NCBI GenBank assembly: GCA_028293745.1
Contig: JAQGOF010000010.1
Location: 1-46,689, forward strand
Origin: Gammaproteobacteria bacterium
GTDB lineage: Bacteria; Pseudomonadota; Gammaproteobacteria; Steroidobacterales; Steroidobacteraceae
Length of the DNA stretch: 46,689 nt
Reading direction: 5' to 3'
In this document: positions 20,452 to 29,407 of the stretch, in pieces
How the letters are laid out: each line of letters starts with the position of its first letter
Position numbering within the stretch: the stretch's first letter is position 1
The notes under the pieces: model-generated
Seen by the model: only the letters and a program-made list of their open reading frames with translations
Database searches by the model: none
Told to the model about the DNA's origin: nothing
Program-made: the position numbers and the translations under genes

Positions 20452-20554
20452 CTGTGAGCCCGCTCCACCGCGCAATGGCCGGTGCTGGACGGTCGCCGCC
20501 TGTATGTGTGGCCCGGCTGCGAGGCGGTGAGCACTACTTTTTTCCGGAGGCGAT

Positions 20555-21964
20555 ATGACACCCACCGATGTAATCAAGCTGATAAAAGAAAAAGACGTCA
20601 AATTTGCGGATCTTCGCTTTACGGATACCCGTGGCAAAGAGCAGCACGTGACGATCCCTGCCCGGCTCGTCGACGAGGAGCTGTTTAGCGACGGCAAGAT
20701 GTTCGACGGCTCCTCCATCGCGGGATGGAAGGGCATCAACGAGTCGGACATGATTCTCATGCCCGAAGCGGGCACAACCATTCTCGATCCGTTCTTCGAA
20801 GAGACGACGATCAACATCCGTTGCGACGTCGTCGAGCCGACCACTATGCAGGGCTATGAGCGCGACCCGCGCTCCCTTGCGAAGCGTGCCGAAGCGTATC
20901 TGAGGTCCACCGGCATCGCCGACGGCGCGCTGTTCGGACCCGAAAACGAATTCTTCATCTTCGACAGCGTCCGTTACGGCAACGAGATGCGGGGCTCCTT
21001 CTATTCCATCGACTCCGTGCAGGGTGCGTGGAACTCCGCTACCGAATACCAGGAAGGCAACAAGGGCCACCGGCCGGGTATCAAGGGCGGTTACTTCCCG
21101 GTTCCACCGGTGGACGCCTTCCAGGACATCCGCTCGGCCATGTGCCTCGCCTGCGAGGAGATGGGACTCAAGGTCGAAGTGCATCACCACGAAGTGGCGA
21201 CGGCCGGCCAGTGCGAAATCGGCATCGGCGCCGGCGGCCTGGTCATCAAGGCTGACCAGGTACAGATCCTGAAGTACGCCGTGCTCAACGTTGCACACGG
21301 CTATGGCAAGACCGCGACCTTCATGCCCAAGCCGCTCGTCGGCGACAACGGCAGCGGCATGCACGTCCACCAGTCTTTGCAGAAGGAAGGCAAGGCGCTG
21401 TTTGCCGGCGACAAGTACGGCGGGCTCTCTGACACCGCGCTGTACTACATCGGCGGAATCATCAAGCACGCGAAGGCAATCAACGCCTTCACGAATGCGG
21501 GTACCAACAGCTACAAGCGCCTGGTTCCTGGATTCGAAGCGCCGGTGATGCTCGCCTACTCCGCGCGCAACCGGTCTGCCTCGATTCGTATTCCGTGGGT
21601 CTCGAGCCCGAAGGCGCGCCGCATCGAAGTGCGGTTCCCGGACTCGAGCGCCAACCCGTACTTTGCGTTCGCGGCCATGATGATGGCGGGCCTCGATGGG
21701 ATTCAGAACAAGATCCATCCTGGCGACCCTGCGGACAAGGACCTCTACGACCTCGAGCCCGAGGAGGCGAAGCACATTCCGACGGTGTGTCACTCGCTCG
21801 ACATGGCGCTCGAGCATCTCGACAAGGATCGCGAGTTCCTGACCCGCGGTGGTGTGTTCACCAATGACGTCATCGATGCGTACATGGGGCTGAAGTTGCA
21901 GGAAGTCACCAAGTTCCGCATGGCGACGCACCCGATAGAGATGGAGCTCTACTACAGCTGCTGA
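20555..21964 (+). CDS. glnA: Glutamine synthetase type I
   Basis: 469 residues, the normal GSI length. It makes glutamine from glutamate and ammonia at the cost of ATP. Visible motifs are [17 protein letters not shown] near residue 50, ENEFFIFD near residue 130, [10 protein letters not shown] near residue 265 and NRSASIRIP near residue 345. LYDLEPEE near residue 393 holds the tyrosine that is adenylylated in GSI-beta enzymes, so covalent control is likely. GGAGG sits 7 bases before the ATG. Two NtrC sites and a sigma-54 promoter lie upstream, and ntrBC follows one gene later. Confidence 0.98.
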   Translation: MTPTDVIKLIKEKDVKFADLRFTDTRGKEQHVTIPARLVDEELFSDGKMFDGSSIAGWKGINESDMILMPEAGTTILDPFFEETTINIRCDVVEPTTMQGYERDPRSLAKRAEAYLRSTGIADGALFGPENEFFIFDSVRYGNEMRGSFYSIDSVQGAWNSATEYQEGNKGHRPGIKGGYFPVPPVDAFQDIRSAMCLACEEMGLKVEVHHHEVATAGQCEIGIGAGGLVIKADQVQILKYAVLNVAHGYGKTATFMPKPLVGDNGSGMHVHQSLQKEGKALFAGDKYGGLSDTALYYIGGIIKHAKAINAFTNAGTNSYKRLVPGFEAPVMLAYSARNRSASIRIPWVSSPKARRIEVRFPDSSANPYFAFAAMMMAGLDGIQNKIHPGDPADKDLYDLEPEEAKHIPTVCHSLDMALEHLDKDREFLTRGGVFTNDVIDAYMGLKLQEVTKFRMATHPIEMELYYSC

Positions 21965-22004
21965 TGCGAAGCTCGTTCAGAAACAGCGGAGCTGAGGCGC
22001 CCCC

Positions 22005-22095
22005 GTCAAAAGCGCCGCAGGCGACTTTTGACCGGGACGCGCCAGCCTATCGGAGCATGGTGGCGGTACTCCTTCACGAATACCGCCACCCGCTT
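22005..22095 (+). terminator. Hairpins after glnA; second is terminator-like
   Basis: Two hairpins follow glnA. The first, 22005-22032, has a GTCAAAAG/CTTTTGAC stem. The second, 22059-22090, has a perfect 10-bp GGTGGCGGTA/TACCGCCACC stem and is followed by CGCTTTTG, a short T-tract. The second could terminate the glnA transcript before the DUF4124 gene. Confidence 0.5.
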
Positions 22096-22132
22096 TTGTG
22101 GCCCGCACCGGGGCGGGCTATGCTGCTCTCCT

Positions 22133-22681
22133 ATGCGCAAGTTTCTGTTTACCTTAATGTCGGTGGCCTGCACGGTCGCTGTCTCGGCGACCGCGACCGT
22201 GTACAAGTGGGTAGACGAGAATGGCGTCGTCCACTTCAGCGATCAGCCGCACGAGAATGCCGAGAAAGTGCAGTTGAAGGCGCCGCAGACCTATACGGCT
22301 CCGAAGACTCCGGTGGGGCCGTCGCAATCTCCCAGGCAGGCACCGTCCAAGCCCGCCCCCGCTTATCAGAGCTGCGCAATCTCCGAGCCAGCAAACGACC
22401 AGATGTTCATGAACACGGACACGGTTACTGCCGGCGTGACGGTGCAACCGGCGGTTCGTCCAGGCGATACTGCAGTCGTAACTCTCGATGGCCAGCGCGT
22501 CCCGGGCGTGCCGGCCAGCGGCGGTCAGTTCACCATCTCACCGGTGGACAGAGGCACGCACTCGATTCAGATGACCGTTCAGGATCCGTCTGGCGCGACT
22601 GTGTGTACGTCACCCGCCGTGACCTTCCATGTACAACAGCCTTCGCTGCAGTCACCGACCCGGCCCATCCGACCACACTGA
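22133..22681 (+). CDS. DUF4124 domain-containing exported protein
   Basis: 182 residues. A Sec signal peptide (MRKFLFTLMSVACTVAVSATA) precedes the DUF4124 signature VYKWVDENGVVHFSDQPHENAEKV (residues 22-45). A Pro-rich linker and a beta-sandwich-like C-terminal part (VTVQPAVRPGDTAVVTLDGQRV) follow. The function of DUF4124 proteins is not known; genes for them often lie next to glnA or ntrB in related genomes (from memory). It is read between glnA and ntrB in the same direction. Confidence 0.85.
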   Translation: MRKFLFTLMSVACTVAVSATATVYKWVDENGVVHFSDQPHENAEKVQLKAPQTYTAPKTPVGPSQSPRQAPSKPAPAYQSCAISEPANDQMFMNTDTVTAGVTVQPAVRPGDTAVVTLDGQRVPGVPASGGQFTISPVDRGTHSIQMTVQDPSGATVCTSPAVTFHVQQPSLQSPTRPIRPH

Positions 22682-22732
22682 TAGCCCCTCGCGACGCATT
22701 GCGTCGTGGCACGCGGCGCAGCAGGGGGCGCC

Positions 22733-23827
22733 GTGGCTGTTGAATCCAACTTCCCGTCAGCACTATCCCATTTCGACCCGGCCGATCTGCTCGATGCGCT
22801 GTCGACCGGTATTGTCATGCTCGATGCGCAACTGTGCGCGATCTACGCGAATGTCGCGGCGCAGGATCTGCTGGCTTTCAGTCTGAACCAGGCACGCGGC
22901 CGCCCCTTCGGCGATTTCCTCCAGGACTCGAACGGGCTGCATGGCATCCTTCGCCGGGCGCTGCAAACCGGTGAGGGAATCGCAGATCGCGAGCTGGTCG
23001 TCAGGCCGATCGGTGCGCCGCGTGATGCACGTATCCTGGATGTAACCATCACGCCGCTGGCCGGCCAGGTTACCGGCACTCACCTGCTGCTCGAGTTGGC
23101 CGATACGACGCAACGGCAACGCATTTCACGCGAGAACGATCTGCTTGCACGGCTCGATGGCAGCCGGCTCATGATCCGGCAGCTGGCGCACGAGATCAAA
23201 AATCCGCTCGGGGGCCTGCGGGGTGCGGCGCAATTGTTGGAACGCGAGCTGCAGGAGGCCGGGCTCAAAGAGTACACGCGCGTCATCATCGGGGAAGCGG
23301 ACCGTCTCACGGCGCTCGTCGATTCCATGGCCGGTCCCAGCCGGGCGCCGCAGAAAGTACATATCAACGTCCACGAGATTTGCGAGCACGTTTATCACCT
23401 GTTACGCGCCGAGGCACGCAACGCCGTGGTAATCGAGCGCGATTACGATCCCAGCCTGCCGGACTCGATGTTGGATCGCCATCAGACCATCCAGGCTCTG
23501 CTCAATGTAGCGCGCAACGCTTTGCAGGCCGTCGGCGATGGCGGGCAGATCACGTTACGCACCCGCGCGCTCACCAACGTCAGCATCGGTCCGGCGCGGC
23601 ACAAGTTGGTGGCCAGCGTCGAAGTTGAAGACGACGGGCCAGGCGTGCCCGACGAGCTTCGCTCCAGCATTTTCTATCCGCTGGTCACGGGACGTGCCAA
23701 TGGCACCGGTCTCGGTCTTGCGGTAGCCCAGGAACTCGTGACCCGCAACGGCGGCATCATCGAGTTCGTGAGCGAGCCCAAACGCACTATCTTCACGTTG
23801 CTTTTACCACTCGGAGAGTCCTCATGA
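22733..23827 (+). CDS. glnL: Nitrogen regulation sensor kinase NtrB (GlnL)
   Basis: 364 residues from the GTG at 22733, which has AGGGGG upstream; a GTG at 22706 is also in frame. A PAS domain (residues about 10-115) is followed by the dimerisation/phosphoacceptor block QLAHEIKNPLGGLRGAAQLLE with the H-box histidine. The ATPase domain shows the N-box LLNVARNALQAV and the G1 and G2 boxes DDGPGVPD and GTGLGLAVAQELV. It has no membrane segment, as expected for cytosolic NtrB, which responds to PII. Its stop overlaps the ntrC start (ATGA). Confidence 0.95.
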   Translation: MAVESNFPSALSHFDPADLLDALSTGIVMLDAQLCAIYANVAAQDLLAFSLNQARGRPFGDFLQDSNGLHGILRRALQTGEGIADRELVVRPIGAPRDARILDVTITPLAGQVTGTHLLLELADTTQRQRISRENDLLARLDGSRLMIRQLAHEIKNPLGGLRGAAQLLERELQEAGLKEYTRVIIGEADRLTALVDSMAGPSRAPQKVHINVHEICEHVYHLLRAEARNAVVIERDYDPSLPDSMLDRHQTIQALLNVARNALQAVGDGGQITLRTRALTNVSIGPARHKLVASVEVEDDGPGVPDELRSSIFYPLVTGRANGTGLGLAVAQELVTRNGGIIEFVSEPKRTIFTLLLPLGESS

Positions 23828-25230
23828 ACGGCCAGGCTTTGCGCATCTGGCTCGTCGACGACGATGCCTCCATCCGCTGGGTGTTGGAACGAGCCCTGCG
23901 CAACGGCGGTATGGCGCCGCGAGCATTCGAAGCCGCGGAGCCGGCGCTGGACGCTCTTCGCCGCGAGTCCCCGGACGTGTTGATCACGGACATCCGCATG
24001 CCCGGTCAGTCGGGTCTCGAGCTGCTCAAGAAGATCCGGGATGCCCGGCCGGCGCTGCCCGTCATCGTCATGACGGCGCACTCCGATCTGGGCAGCGCCG
24101 TCTCGGCCTATGAAGGCGGCGCTTTCGAGTATCTGCCCAAGCCATTCGATATCGATCAGGCCGTGGCGCTCGTGCGGCGCGCGGCCAATGCGCATCCCCA
24201 GGTAGGCACAGACTCGGCGACCACGCCGAAAATTCCCGAACTGCTGGGCCGGGCACCTGCCATGCAGCAGGTGTTTCGTGCAATCGGCCGCCTGGCCCGT
24301 TCCAGCGTGACCGTGTTGATTACAGGTGAATCGGGTACGGGCAAGGAGTTGGTTGCACGCGCTCTGCACGATCACAGTCCGCGGGCGGGCAAGCCTTTCA
24401 TTGCACTCAACACATCCGCCATCCCTGCCGATCTGCTGGAATCCGAGCTCTTCGGTCACGAGAAAGGCGCCTTCACGGGCGCAGACTCTCAGCGGCGCGG
24501 ACGGTTCGAGCAGTCTGATGGCGGCACGCTGTTTCTTGATGAGATCGGCGACATGTCGACTCCGTTGCAGACGCGGTTGTTGCGTGTGCTTGCGGAAGGC
24601 GAGTTCTATCGCGTTGGCGGCCAGACACCGATTCGTGTTGATGTGCGAGTGATCGCGGCCACTCACCAGAATCTCCAGGATCGGGTGCAGCGGGGGTTGT
24701 TCCGCGAGGATCTCTACCACCGACTCAATGTCATCAGAATCGAGCTGCCGCCATTGCGCGCGCGTTCCGAAGACATCCCTTCGCTGCTCGCTCACTACAT
24801 GAATGTCGCGGCCCATGAGCTGGGCGTCGAGGTGAAGATGCTGGCGGCGGAGGCCGAAGCGAAGCTCTGCGCGTATGGCTGGCCTGGCAACGTGCGCGAG
24901 CTCGTCAACCTATGTCGCAGGATGTCGGTGCTCGCGCCGGGTAGCGAAGTTCGGGCGGAGGATCTGCCGCCCGAGGTGGGCGCGGCTGCGCCGACGAGCT
25001 CGGCCGATGCCGACTGGGCAAAGGCGCTGTCGAGTTGGGCCGACCGTCACGCCATGAACGGCAAGCGGCCGTTGCTCGATGAGGCACAACCGGAGTTCGA
25101 GCGGGTTTTGATCCGGTCCGCGTTGAAGCGGACTCAGGGTCACCGGCAGGAGGCGGCCAGGCTGCTCGGGTGGGGGCGAAACACGCTCACCCGGAAGCTG
25201 AAAGAGCTGGGGATGGACGCGACGGAGTAG
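23824..25230 (+). CDS. glnG: Nitrogen regulation response regulator NtrC (GlnG)
   Basis: 468 residues in three domains. The receiver has the acidic pocket VDDDAS and the phosphoacceptor aspartate in DVLITDIRMPG near residue 54. The sigma-54 AAA+ domain has Walker A GESGTGKELVA near residue 168, the GAFTGA loop near residue 217 and Walker B GGTLFLDEIGD. The C-terminal Fis-type helix-turn-helix is GHRQEAARLLGWGRNTLTRKLKEL. It should activate glnA from the two palindromes at 20338-20385. Confidence 0.97.
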   Translation: MNGQALRIWLVDDDASIRWVLERALRNGGMAPRAFEAAEPALDALRRESPDVLITDIRMPGQSGLELLKKIRDARPALPVIVMTAHSDLGSAVSAYEGGAFEYLPKPFDIDQAVALVRRAANAHPQVGTDSATTPKIPELLGRAPAMQQVFRAIGRLARSSVTVLITGESGTGKELVARALHDHSPRAGKPFIALNTSAIPADLLESELFGHEKGAFTGADSQRRGRFEQSDGGTLFLDEIGDMSTPLQTRLLRVLAEGEFYRVGGQTPIRVDVRVIAATHQNLQDRVQRGLFREDLYHRLNVIRIELPPLRARSEDIPSLLAHYMNVAAHELGVEVKMLAAEAEAKLCAYGWPGNVRELVNLCRRMSVLAPGSEVRAEDLPPEVGAAAPTSSADADWAKALSSWADRHAMNGKRPLLDEAQPEFERVLIRSALKRTQGHRQEAARLLGWGRNTLTRKLKELGMDATE

Positions 25231-25238
25231 CTTCTTGA

Positions 25239-25287
25239 CCGGCGCTCCGCGCCGGCTATGCTTCGTGGGTCGCGCTTCGCGACCCAC
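25239..25287. other. Two tandem GC-rich hairpins after ntrC
   Basis: 25239-25255 is CCGGCGC-tcc-GCGCCGG. 25265-25287 is a perfect 10-bp stem GTGGGTCGCG-ctt-CGCGACCCAC. Neither is followed by a T-run. They lie between ntrC and mscS and could be an attenuating or stabilising 3' end, or a REP-like element. Confidence 0.55.
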
Positions 25288-25307
25288 AGGAAAGTTGCGC
25301 GCAGCGC

Positions 25308-26414
25308 ATGAGAATCCGGATGCTGCGCTGGCAAGACATCACGCAATTCGAATTCCTCGGCAACCCGGTGATGAACTGGGGGCTTGCCGTAGTCACGTTC
25401 CTCGTAACGCTGACGGTGCTGCCCATCATCAAGGGCTTCATCGCCGCTCGCAGGCGCAGCTGGACGCCTGACGATCGTCTGCAATTCCATAGCGCGATTG
25501 AGCTGACGACGCTGCTCGTAGCGCGCACCAGCCGGGCTTTTCTTTTTGCTGTCGCGCTCTATCTCGCATCCCGCCATCTGACTTTCCCGCCGCGCCTGGA
25601 GCGCGTGATCACGATCGTCATCGTTTGTGTCTTCTGGCTCCAGGTCGGTCTATGGGCAATGGCTGCCGTGCGCTTCGGGATCGAACGGCGCAGAGCGCGG
25701 TCGGCAGGCCTGGACGCGGTACTGGCTGGCTCCATGGACGTCATCCTTTTCTGTGCAGGGCTGATTATCTGGGCCATGGTGCTGCTGCTCGCGCTCGACA
25801 ACTTAGGGATACAGATCAAGCCGCTGCTCGCCGGCCTCGGCATCGGTGGTATCGCCATTGCACTGTCTGTCCAGACCCTGCTCGGCGACCTGCTGGCGTC
25901 CATGTCCATCACGCTCGACAAGCCGTTTAGTGTCGGCGACTCGCTCACCATCGGCGACTTCCAGGGGACGGTGGAGCACATCGGTGTCAGGAGCACCAAG
26001 CTGCGCAGCCTCTCGGGCGAGCAGATCATTATTGCAAACGCCGACATCGTGAAAGCTCGCGTGCGCAACTTCGGGCGCATGGGCGACCGGCGCGCGGTTT
26101 TCCCGTTCGGGGTCAGCTACGACACGCCGACCGACGTGTTGGCCGCAATTCCGGGGGAGGTGCGCAAGATAATCGAAGCTCAACGCGATACCCGCTTCGA
26201 TCGCTGTCATTTCCTGACCTACGGCGATACGGCGCTGCAATTCGAGCTCGTCTACTTCGTGACGAAGCCGGACTTCGGGGTGTATGCCGATACGCAGCAG
26301 GCGATCAATCTCGCACTGCTGGACCGCCTGCGGGAAATGAAAGTGCAGCTTGCGGCGCCGACACGGGCGCTGGTGTATGTCGAGCTGCCTGTGGGGGGCG
26401 CCAAGTCAGGTTGA
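25308..26414 (+). CDS. Small-conductance mechanosensitive channel family (MscS)
   Basis: 368 residues with about five transmembrane helices, larger than minimal MscS (about 286). The pore and beta-domain signature is clear: GLGIGGIAIALSVQTLLGDLLASMSITLDKPFSVGDSL near residues 178-215, then VEHIGVRSTKLRSLSGEQIIIANADIV. It probably opens under membrane tension to release solutes. The start is uncertain between ATGs at 25308 and 25320. It is separated from the porin gene downstream by a converging strand change. Confidence 0.93.
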   Translation: MRIRMLRWQDITQFEFLGNPVMNWGLAVVTFLVTLTVLPIIKGFIAARRRSWTPDDRLQFHSAIELTTLLVARTSRAFLFAVALYLASRHLTFPPRLERVITIVIVCVFWLQVGLWAMAAVRFGIERRRARSAGLDAVLAGSMDVILFCAGLIIWAMVLLLALDNLGIQIKPLLAGLGIGGIAIALSVQTLLGDLLASMSITLDKPFSVGDSLTIGDFQGTVEHIGVRSTKLRSLSGEQIIIANADIVKARVRNFGRMGDRRAVFPFGVSYDTPTDVLAAIPGEVRKIIEAQRDTRFDRCHFLTYGDTALQFELVYFVTKPDFGVYADTQQAINLALLDRLREMKVQLAAPTRALVYVELPVGGAKSG

Positions 26415-26443
26415 CCGCGGGAGTGCCGGCCTTCGCGGATCGC

Positions 26444-27850
26444 TCACAACTCGAGGTGGAACCGGACAGCCCAGAATTTGACCGGGCCGCGATCGTGATT
26501 GTAGGCGGGATTGCGGATGTACTGGAAATCAGGCGTAACCTGTATTTTCAGCGGTAGTTTGCGGAACACGGGCGAGCTATCGTTCAGTGGCCAGGGAAGC
26601 TGGACGCGATAGTAGAGCTCCAGGATCTGCTCGTGCGCGTAGGTGAGGGTGCCATCGCCGAGCAGAAAGCCGGATCCGCCCGCAGCAAGATAGTCGCGGT
26701 GCGGGCCGGAGAGGCCTTCGATGGCCACCGCGGCGCCGGCACGGTCCTCGCTGCGGGCCCAATGGCTGCCTGAAACCTGGCCGCCAAAACTCAATAGTCT
26801 GTCGACTTCCGTGAATGCGAAGCTCTCGGTGTGACCGTCATTCCAGCCGAGACGCGCAAACACACCGGTCTCACCATCATCGGCCAACGGTTGTTCGACA
26901 TTGATGCCGAATCCATACTTGCGGCGTCCCACCCGGTCGTCGGCCACAATGTTGGGTACGCTCCCCGTTGCGGCGGCGATTTGCAGAGCTTCGCGATAGT
27001 TGCCCATACGCGCGAGATTGCGATAGGCCAGAAGCCGTATCACCGTACCTGACTGTGCTGCTGACAGGGTCAATTCCAGGTTGTCGCCTCGCGCACGGCG
27101 CGGCGCGTTTTCGAGCTCCTGGCCGTTTGCCCTGGTTGGCATGAGGTAGGCACCGTATTTCAACGACCAGCGGGGACTCACGAATCCGAAGACGGCGCCG
27201 TAGGTGTAACCCCGCGTGTCGGCGGCATAGTCCCACGCAGTGTTGTCCCAGAGGGACCAGTTCATGAACTGGGTCCGGGTCGAGCTGGCGTAGCGGTTGT
27301 GATCGAAATCGTCGCTGGCGGCCAGCGCGCCAAACTTGAACTCCAGCCGCGTGGCCGCTTCGGTGCCCGGCAACTGATCCTGCCCCCGTTCGATGCGAGT
27401 CGTACCTGGTGCCAGGGGTAGCATGAGTCGTACGTACTGGCGCGCTATATAGAATACTTTGGGAAGCCCCGCGCCACCTTGCCGCACGACGTCGCCGTTG
27501 GTGAGTCCGGCCAAACCAACTGAGTTGCTGACACCTGCTCCCATGAACTTCTCGGTGTCGAGATAGATCTGGGCCCAACTGGCGAGTGCCCAGCCGAGAT
27601 ACAGTCCGATGGTATGCGTCTGCTCGGTATCGCCGTTCGGGTCGAGACTCAAGGGCCCCTGGTACGCAGAGGTCAGTCGCGACTGGTGCTGACGCACGAA
27701 CGTGTACTGGGCACCGACGAGCGTTGGCCAATTGGATTCGGGGCAGGGTTGTTCGGACTCCACGGTCGGATCACACGCCAGCGCCGGCGTAGCCCAAAGA
27801 GAGATGATCCATACGGCGAGCAGGCGCGCGGTTGAATCGCGCTTGCGCAT
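26444..27850 (-). CDS. Carbohydrate porin (OprB family)
   Basis: 468 residues with a signal peptide ending near ATPALA, then a mature protein with alternating beta strands and a C-terminal aromatic/hydrophobic end (KFWAVRFHLEL), as expected for an outer-membrane barrel. Family-like blocks include RGYTYGAVFGFVSPRWSLKYGAYLMP and LTYAHEQILELYYRVQLPW. The family forms sugar-selective channels; the substrate is not known. The stop lies close to the DHODH gene upstream on the same strand (3-bp gap), so the two may be co-transcribed although their roles seem unrelated. Confidence 0.85.
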   Translation of the reverse strand: MRKRDSTARLLAVWIISLWATPALACDPTVESEQPCPESNWPTLVGAQYTFVRQHQSRLTSAYQGPLSLDPNGDTEQTHTIGLYLGWALASWAQIYLDTEKFMGAGVSNSVGLAGLTNGDVVRQGGAGLPKVFYIARQYVRLMLPLAPGTTRIERGQDQLPGTEAATRLEFKFGALAASDDFDHNRYASSTRTQFMNWSLWDNTAWDYAADTRGYTYGAVFGFVSPRWSLKYGAYLMPTRANGQELENAPRRARGDNLELTLSAAQSGTVIRLLAYRNLARMGNYREALQIAAATGSVPNIVADDRVGRRKYGFGINVEQPLADDGETGVFARLGWNDGHTESFAFTEVDRLLSFGGQVSGSHWARSEDRAGAAVAIEGLSGPHRDYLAAGGSGFLLGDGTLTYAHEQILELYYRVQLPWPLNDSSPVFRKLPLKIQVTPDFQYIRNPAYNHDRGPVKFWAVRFHLEL

Positions 27851-27853
27851 TAC

Positions 27854-28846
27854 TTACAGCGTCGGCGCCGGCGCCGCAAAGACTTCCTTGCCGGTCCGCA
27901 ACGTGCCGACCAGCTCCTCAATGTTCCCCAGGTGCTGGCTTTCCAGATACTCCCGGATACCCGCGTTGATTTTTTTGCAGACCATGGGATCGTAAAACAG
28001 CGAGGTCCCGATTCCAACCGCGGACGCGCCGGCAATGATGAATTCGAGGGCGTCGGTGGCCGTGGTGATTCCGCCTTGGCCGATGATGGGTACGTGATGC
28101 CGCCGCGCGACCTCGTACACCTGGTGCACCTTGAGGAGTGCGATCGGCTTGATCGCCGGTCCCGACAGTCCACCCTGGATGTTGCCGATGATGGGCCGGC
28201 GCGAATCCACGTCGATCGCCATGCCCATGATGGTGTTGATGACGGCAAGCGCATCCGAGCCTGCCTCGATGCAGCGCCGGGCGTTTTCGCGGATGTCGGT
28301 CTGATTGGGGGAGAGCTTGGTGATGAGCGGTTTGCCCGTCACGCGGCGGCAGGCCTGTACCACCTGGGCCGACATGTCGGGATAGTTGCCGAACGCGACG
28401 CCACCCTCCTTGACGTTAGGACAGGAGATGTTGATTTCGATAGCATCGATCGGTGACTGGTCGAACCGGCGTGTGACTTCGACGTACTCCTCGATAGTCG
28501 AGCCCGAGACGTTCGCAATGAAGCGTGTCTCGCTGAAATCGAGCTCGGGAAGAATCCGCCGCACAACATGATCGACGCCCGGGTTCTGCAGGCCGATGGC
28601 GTTCAGCATTCCCGCCGGTGTCTCGTAGACGCGGTGCGGTGGGTTACCCAACCGGGGATTCTGTGTCGTGCCCTTGAGCACGATGGCGCCGGCGTCGCGG
28701 TTCGAAAAGCCCTCGATTCGCGTGTATTCCTCCCCGAAGCCCACGCATCCGGACAGGAGCACGAGCGGGGACCCGAAATCCAGCCCACAGAAGCTGAACC
28801 GCAATGGGTCGCGCACGGGGTGGGAAACCACATTCATGCCGGGCAT
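27854..28846 (-). CDS. Dihydroorotate dehydrogenase, class 1B-like
   Basis: 330 residues of the FMN TIM-barrel dihydroorotate dehydrogenase family. SGCVGFGEEYTRIEGF, GAIVLKGTTQNPRLGNPPHRVYETPAGMLNAIGLQNPG and EINISCPNVKEGG, with the class 1 catalytic cysteine, are all present. GGLSGPAIKPIAL and GASAVGIGTSLF complete the FMN site. Class 1B enzymes normally work with the iron-sulfur flavoprotein PyrK, and no pyrK is visible in the window. Most gammaproteobacteria use class 2 PyrD, so this may be an extra or alternative enzyme. It is divergent from trmL, with only 38 bp between the starts. Confidence 0.88.
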   Translation of the reverse strand: MPGMNVVSHPVRDPLRFSFCGLDFGSPLVLLSGCVGFGEEYTRIEGFSNRDAGAIVLKGTTQNPRLGNPPHRVYETPAGMLNAIGLQNPGVDHVVRRILPELDFSETRFIANVSGSTIEEYVEVTRRFDQSPIDAIEINISCPNVKEGGVAFGNYPDMSAQVVQACRRVTGKPLITKLSPNQTDIRENARRCIEAGSDALAVINTIMGMAIDVDSRRPIIGNIQGGLSGPAIKPIALLKVHQVYEVARRHHVPIIGQGGITTATDALEFIIAGASAVGIGTSLFYDPMVCKKINAGIREYLESQHLGNIEELVGTLRTGKEVFAAPAPTL

Positions 28847-28884
28847 TATGGCCCAAGGGCTTGGTTTGCGTCCCCCCTTCAGAA

Positions 28885-29349
28885 ATGTTCCACGTCGTGC
28901 TGTTCCAGCCCGAGATTCCGCCGAATACGGGTAACGTCATCCGGTTGTGTGCCAATTCCGGATGCACGCTGCATCTGATACGGCCGCTGGGTTTTGATAT
29001 CGAGGGCAACGCGGTGCGCCGCGCGGGACTCGACTATGACGAGCTGGCGCAGGTTCGGGTCCACGTGAGCCTGGATGCCTGTCTGAGTGATTTGCCGGGC
29101 GCACGCGTGTTTTGTGTTGAAACCGGCGGGACGCGGATATACAGCGAGGCCGCGTTCGAGGCCGGCGATGCGTTGGTATTCGGGCCGGAAACCCGGGGGC
29201 TGCCTGCTACGGTTATGGACCGGATACCGGTCGAACGGCGCTTGTACATTCCCATGCGGCCGGGTAACCGCAGCATCAATCTGTCGAATAGCGTGGCGCT
29301 CGTGGTGTACGAGGCGTGGCGGCAGTGCGGGTTTACCGCGGCAGGATGA
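28885..29349 (+). CDS. trmL: tRNA (cytidine/uridine-2'-O-)-methyltransferase TrmL
   Basis: 154 residues, the minimal SPOUT methyltransferase length. MFHVVLFQPEIPPNTGNVIRLCANSG at the start, LVFGPETRGLP in the middle and the knot motif IPMRPGNRSINLSNSVALVVYEAWRQ at the end are diagnostic. It methylates the wobble ribose of leucine tRNAs. An in-frame upstream start exists at 28804, but it overlaps the divergent dihydroorotate dehydrogenase gene and does not look like the family N-terminus. Confidence 0.95.
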   Translation: MFHVVLFQPEIPPNTGNVIRLCANSGCTLHLIRPLGFDIEGNAVRRAGLDYDELAQVRVHVSLDACLSDLPGARVFCVETGGTRIYSEAAFEAGDALVFGPETRGLPATVMDRIPVERRLYIPMRPGNRSINLSNSVALVVYEAWRQCGFTAAG

Positions 29350-29407
29350 AAGCGTTGCAGGCGATGTGCCCCGGCCCGGGGCGCCCCGGCGATTTGCGGC
29401 GAATTGA

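Noticed and set aside
20534..21931. 465-codon minus-strand frame across glnA
   Set aside because: It is antisense to a clear GlnA, with no domain and Arg/Glu/Val-rich composition typical of a shadow of GC-rich coding DNA.
23674..24816. 380-codon minus-strand frame across ntrB and ntrC
   Set aside because: It is a shadow of two well-supported genes.
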